Part shown: one piece after another, positions 59,482 to 64,000 of the stretch | Position numbering within the stretch: position 1 is the first letter of the stretch | How the letters are laid out: each line of letters starts with the position of its first letter | Assembly (NCBI GenBank): GCA_021792555.1 | Contig: JAJYUL010000007.1 | Span: forward strand, 1 to 64,000 | Direction: 5' to 3' | Length of the DNA: 64,000 nucleotides | From: Pseudomonadota bacterium | Lineage (GTDB): Bacteria > Pseudomonadota > Gammaproteobacteria > Steroidobacterales > Steroidobacteraceae | Made by a program: the position numbers and the translations under genes | Notes under the pieces: model-generated | Told to the model about the DNA's origin: nothing | The model's database searches: none | Seen by the model: the letters and a program-made list of their open reading frames with translations, nothing else

Positions 59482-60611
59482 GGTGAGCGGCCTCCGCACT
59501 GCAGGCCGGCGGCCGCGTGCTCCTCGTCCTGATCCGCCGCGGCGCTCGCCCCGCCGGGCACGCCGGCCGGGCGCAGCGGCACTTCCCCGGCCGCGAGCGG
59601 CAGGCCGCGCGCGGCCCGCTCGAACAGCCGGCGCAGCATCGCGTCATTGCGCACCGACAGGTTGGTCAGCGTCTGGGTCATGGCCACCGCCGAGCGCGAC
59701 ACCTTCACCTGCCGGCCCGCGGTGAAGCCGGGGTTGTCCTGGATCTTGCGCAGCGTGAGCGCCGCAAGACCGATGGCCCACAGGCAGAAGCGGCGGATGC
59801 CGGCCTCCTCCCCGGGAATGAGCAGTGTGAAGGCGAGCGCGTTGCGCAGGTGGCGGTGCGCGACCCCGATCAGCTCGAGCATCGCGGCCTGAAAGCGCGC
59901 ATCGTTGCGCTCGGGCGTGAGCGTGGCGAGATCGACGCCGTGGCGGCTGAAGACCTCCTGCGGCAGCCAGCACGCCCCGCGGGCCCGGTCCTCCCACACG
60001 TCCTTGAGGATGTTGGTCATCTGCAGGCCCTGGCCGAAGGACGGCGCGAGCGCGTAGAGCTGCGCGTAGCGGCGCTCGATCTGGGGCGAGTAGCCGCAGA
60101 ACAGCTCGGTGAGAGTCTCCCCGACGATGCCGGCGACGTAGTAACAGTACGCATCGAGATCGGTCGAGCGCTCGAGCCCGCGCAGGCTCGCGGTGCGCTG
60201 AAACTGATGCATGCCGTGGCTCATCACCTCGATGCAGCGGCGGATGGCCCCGCGCTGACGCGCCTCGAAGCGCTCCACGACGCGCATCACCCGCGCGGTG
60301 TTCTCGACGAGGTCGCGCTCTGCCGGCAGAGTGTGCTCGGTGAGCCGCGGCAGCACCTCGCGCGCGAACTGGACGGCATCCTCGCGCCCCTGCACGACGC
60401 CGGTGAAGCGTCCGAGGAAGCGGTAGGTGTCCTCGGCCGAGAGCGCCGGCTCGTCCTCGATGGTGTCGGCGATGCGGCACAGCAGATAGGCGCTCGTCAC
60501 CGCCGCGCGCAGCGCCGGCGGCAGCTGCGGAATCGTCAGCGCGAAGGTGCGCGAGACGTGCGGCAGGATCGCGTCCTGGTAGGCCTCGTCGGACACTGGC
60601 TGTTCTGACAT
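59478..60611 (-). CDS. Squalene synthase-family protein (squalene/phytoene synthase fold)
   Basis: A 377-residue prenyl synthase. SRTFALTIPQLPPALRAAV starts the fold; the two Asp-rich motifs are RIADTIEDE near residue 48 and NILKDVWEDRARG near 206, with WLPQEVF following. Only one gene of this family is in the cluster: hpnC and hpnE, which work with hpnD in the three-enzyme route, are absent. A single protein doing both half-reactions (farnesyl diphosphate to squalene with NADPH), as in Methylococcus, is therefore likely; HpnD is the alternative name to test. The last 30 residues are a low-complexity Gly/Ala/Asp tail. Confidence 0.85.
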   Translation of the reverse strand: MSEQPVSDEAYQDAILPHVSRTFALTIPQLPPALRAAVTSAYLLCRIADTIEDEPALSAEDTYRFLGRFTGVVQGREDAVQFAREVLPRLTEHTLPAERDLVENTARVMRVVERFEARQRGAIRRCIEVMSHGMHQFQRTASLRGLERSTDLDAYCYYVAGIVGETLTELFCGYSPQIERRYAQLYALAPSFGQGLQMTNILKDVWEDRARGACWLPQEVFSRHGVDLATLTPERNDARFQAAMLELIGVAHRHLRNALAFTLLIPGEEAGIRRFCLWAIGLAALTLRKIQDNPGFTAGRQVKVSRSAVAMTQTLTNLSVRNDAMLRRLFERAARGLPLAAGEVPLRPAGVPGGASAAADQDEEHAAAGLQCGGRSP

Positions 60612-60626
60612 GCGGGTGCTCTGCGC

Positions 60627-61515
60627 TCAGTTGCGCCGGGCGAGCAGCCAGTCGGCCACTGCGCGCAGCGGGTCGGCCTTCGCGCCGAACGGCGCGAGCG
60701 ACTCGAGCGCCTGGGCGCTCAGGCGCCGCACGCGCTCCTGCGAGGCGGGAATGCCGAGAATCGCCGGATGGGTCGACTTGCCGCGCTCGCGGTCCGACTG
60801 CGCCGTCTTGCCGAGCGTGGCGGTGTCGCCGAGCTCATCGAGCAGGTCGTCCTGGATCTGGAAGGCGAGCCCGATCGGCGCGGCGAACCCGGCGAGCGCG
60901 CGCTCGAGGCGCGCATCGAGGTCCGGCACGCAGGCCGCGCCCATCATGACGCTGGCGCGGATCAGCGCGCCGGTCTTCAGCGAGTGCATGCGCTCGACCT
61001 GCTCGATGTCGAGCCGGCGCCCCTCGGACTCGAGGTCGATCGCCTGGCCGCCGGCCATGCCGACGCTGCCGATCGCCTCGGCGAGCAGGCCGACGAGCCG
61101 CACGCGCACCGCCGGGGAGTCCGGCAGCTGCGGATCGCGCGCGAGCAGCTCGAAGGCGAGCGACTGCAGCGCATCGCCGACCAGAAGCGCCGTCGCCTCG
61201 TCGTACGCCTTGTGGCAGGTGGGCCGCCCGCGGCGCAGGTCGTCATCGTCCATCGCCGGCAGGTCGTCGTGCACCAGCGAGTACACGTGCACCAGCTCGA
61301 GCGCGCAGGCGGCCGCCTCGACCTCATCCTCGGCGAGGCCGAGGGAGCGGGCCGTGGCGAGCAGCAGAATGGGCCGCACCCGCTTGCCGCCGCCGAGCAC
61401 GCTGTAGCGCATCGCGGCATGCAGACGCTCCGGCAGACGCTCGGCCGGCGGCAGCCGGCGCGAGAGCGCCGCCTCCATGCGCGCGCGCCACAGATCGAGC
61501 TGCGCGGTGAGAGCC

Positions 61516-61532
<17 letters not shown>
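60627..61532 (-). CDS. ispA: Farnesyl diphosphate synthase-type polyprenyl synthetase
   Basis: A 301-residue enzyme joining isopentenyl and dimethylallyl diphosphate to farnesyl diphosphate. The first Asp-rich motif is DDLPAMDDDDLRRGRPT near residue 93 with the two-residue insertion typical of bacterial FPP synthases; the second is FQIQDDLLD near 232. GGGKRVRPILL is near 47. GTG 61532 overlaps hpnH by 17 bases. It lies upstream of squalene synthase and so supplies its substrate. Confidence 0.93.
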
Positions 61533-62673
<1,141 letters not shown>

Positions 62674-62748
62674 ATCCGTCTCCCAAGGTTGTGCCGGCGC
62701 GCGGGCCGCCGGCCGGCTCCATCACCGGAGCCGCACTGTGTGCTGCGC

Positions 62749-63348
62749 CTAGCCGCGCCCGAGCGCACGCACGGCCGGCTCGTGATCCCGCCTGATCCGC
62801 TCCCACTCCTGGATGGACCAGGGCGTGAAATGCACCTCGCCGGCGCGCATCTCGTCATCGAGCGCCGCGGGGGCGATCCAGCGCCACGCGGCGAGCTCGG
62901 TGCGATTGGCGCGCACCACGGGCGCGGTGCAGCGGCCGATGAACACCGAGCACAGCTCGTGCTCGGCACCGGCTCCGTCAAACTGTGCTTGATACTTGAA
63001 TTTGAACAAAAAATGCAAGGGGCACTTCAGCCCCAGCTCCTCGTACAGCCGCCGGTGGATCGCCGCGTCCATGTTCTCGGCGCGCCGCGGGTGGCTGCAG
63101 CAGCTGTTCGACCAGAACAGCGGCCAGAGCCGCTTGCCCGCCGAGCGCTGCTGGATCAGCACCTCGTCGCGCTCGTTGAACACGAACAGCGAGAACGCCC
63201 GATGCAGCAGCCCGCGGCCCTCGTGGCAGCGCGCGCGGCTGGCATGGCCTACTTCCCGGTCGGCCTCATCGACCAGAATCAGCGATTCCGCACCGACCAG
63301 ACTGTCGCTCTCCGGCAACAGCTCGCGCGGGGCCTCGTACCGATCCAT
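62749..63348 (-). CDS. idi: Isopentenyl-diphosphate delta-isomerase, type 1
   Basis: A 199-residue Nudix-fold isomerase converting IPP to DMAPP. The catalytic Cys is in WSNSCCSHPRRAE near residue 83, the catalytic Glu in AEHELCSVFIG near 131, and the Nudix-like helix is AIHRRLYEELGL near 99. ATG 63348 is used; GTG 63351 one codon earlier is possible. It heads the run idi-hpnH-FPP synthase-squalene synthase-shc-hpnG-hpnA, though 75 bases separate it from hpnH, enough for a second promoter. Confidence 0.93.
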   Translation of the reverse strand: MDRYEAPRELLPESDSLVGAESLILVDEADREVGHASRARCHEGRGLLHRAFSLFVFNERDEVLIQQRSAGKRLWPLFWSNSCCSHPRRAENMDAAIHRRLYEELGLKCPLHFLFKFKYQAQFDGAGAEHELCSVFIGRCTAPVVRANRTELAAWRWIAPAALDDEMRAGEVHFTPWSIQEWERIRRDHEPAVRALGRG

Positions 63349-63503
63349 CACGCCGCCCCCCCGGGCACGGGTGCAACCGTGTACCCTATGGGCCGTGCCG
63401 GCAATCGCGTTCCTGGGGATCTGTCGCTCATGGCAATCCGCGGCGTGGGGATTCCTTTGGACATGATAACCCGCATCACGTTCAGTATAGCTCCTTAAGG
63501 ACC

Positions 63504-64000
63504 ATGCTCGCTCTCGGGCTGCTGCTCAGCGCCGCCGCGCTCGGTTACGCACTCACAGCCTATCTGGCGGTGCGGCGGGCGCGCAACATTGTATTGCCGC
63601 CCCGGCCGGCCGCGCTGCGCCCGGTGACGGTGCTGAAGCCGCTGTGCGGGGCGGAGCCCGGTCTCGCCGAGGCACTGCGCAGCCTGTGTGCGCAGGACTA
63701 CCCCGGCATGCAGATCGTCTTCGGCGTGCAGGATCCGGCCGATCCGGCCCTGGCGGTGGTGCGGGCGCTGCAGCAGCAGTACCCGGCGCTCGAGATCGCC
63801 GTGGTGGTCGATCCCAGCCGCCACGGCTTCAGCGCCAAGGTCAGCAACCTCATCAATATGATGCGCGCGGCGCGCCACGACTGGCTGGTGCTGGCCGACA
63901 GCGACGTGCGCGTGCCGCCGGGCTATCTCAGCGGGGTCTGCGCCCCGCTCGCCGATCCCACGGTCGGCATCGTCACCTGCCCGTACCGGGGCCTGCCGGC
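63504..64000 (+). CDS. hpnI: Hopanoid glycosyltransferase HpnI (N-terminal part, cut by window edge)
   Basis: The first 165 codons of a ceramide-glucosyltransferase-like GT2 protein. An N-terminal span (LALGLLLSAAALGYALTAYL) is followed by VTVLKPLCGAEPGLAEALRS and QDYPGMQIVFGVQDPADPA, then VSNLINMMRAARHDWLVLAD with DSDVRVPPGYL (DxD). This layout matches HpnI, which adds N-acetylglucosamine to bacteriohopanetetrol. AAGGA lies just before ATG 63504, and a TATAGC -10-like box is at 63486-63491. It diverges from idi. Confidence 0.88.
   Translation, partial: MLALGLLLSAAALGYALTAYLAVRRARNIVLPPRPAALRPVTVLKPLCGAEPGLAEALRSLCAQDYPGMQIVFGVQDPADPALAVVRALQQQYPALEIAVVVDPSRHGFSAKVSNLINMMRAARHDWLVLADSDVRVPPGYLSGVCAPLADPTVGIVTCPYRGLP

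Overview
The window is GC-rich chromosomal DNA (roughly 70% G+C by eye) from a gammaproteobacterium. Four things point there: the gene order tRNA-Leu(CAG)-rnr-rlmB-rpsF-rpsR-rplI-dnaB-alr, the ffh/rpsP-rimM-trmD-rplS block, kbl-tdh beside an FNR-type regulator, and an aryl-polyene (xanthomonadin-like) pigment cluster. A hopanoid cluster suggests a soil or acidic-water lineage related to Xanthomonadales, Nevskiales or Methylococcus-type bacteria. Genus cannot be decided from sequence alone.

Layout. 1-9574: the 3' part of an aryl-polyene cluster, all on the + strand and mostly joined by 4-base overlaps: AMP-ligase, two hot-dog dehydratases, LpxL-like acyltransferase, LolA-like carrier, MMPL exporter, polysaccharide deacetylase, ketosynthase, ketosynthase-like partner and ketoreductase. 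9575-10785: a lower-GC patch with a coiled-coil protein built from 11-residue repeats. 10786-16747: ordinary metabolism and membrane genes (TauE/SafE, carbonic anhydrase, dienelactone-hydrolase-like, YheU, BI-1, zwf, DUF1993). 16827-22398: nadB-nadA diverging from an FNR-type regulator, then kbl-tdh. 22460-39942: housekeeping blocks (sppA-rplS-trmD-rimM-rpsP, ffh, CNNM/CorC transporter, radA, PP2C phosphatase + FHA protein, alr-dnaB-rplI-rpsR-rpsF, rlmB-rnr). Between rpsF and rlmB sits a 1,058-bp element with 21-bp terminal inverted repeats and a perfect 8-bp target duplication. It has no transposase and carries a DUF2335-like membrane protein gene.

39991-54213: tRNA-Leu, a gene-poor kilobase, a TonB-dependent receptor diverging from a LacI regulator, two L,D-transpeptidase-type genes, a Tat-exported phosphoesterase, a Tat-exported GH51 arabinofuranosidase, an M28-like lipoprotein that has lost catalytic residues, a phosphopantetheinyl transferase and hpnB. 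54401-64000: an outer-membrane barrel gene and the hopanoid operon hpnA-hpnG-shc-squalene synthase-FPP synthase-hpnH-idi, with hpnI starting at the right edge.

How the genes fit together. The pigment cluster activates an aryl starter, elongates it on acyl carrier proteins and exports the product. The phosphopantetheinyl transferase at 52-53 kb could charge those carriers. The hopanoid operon holds isomerase, prenyl synthase, squalene synthase and cyclase in one run, so it covers C5 units to C30 hopene and then side-chain extension (hpnH, hpnG, hpnA) and glycosylation (hpnI, hpnB). The items most worth following up are the transposase-less element, the degenerate M28 protein, the predicted FNR-family operator and kbl palindrome, the hendecad-repeat protein, and a set of -10 boxes placed 6-9 bases before start codons that suggests leaderless mRNAs.
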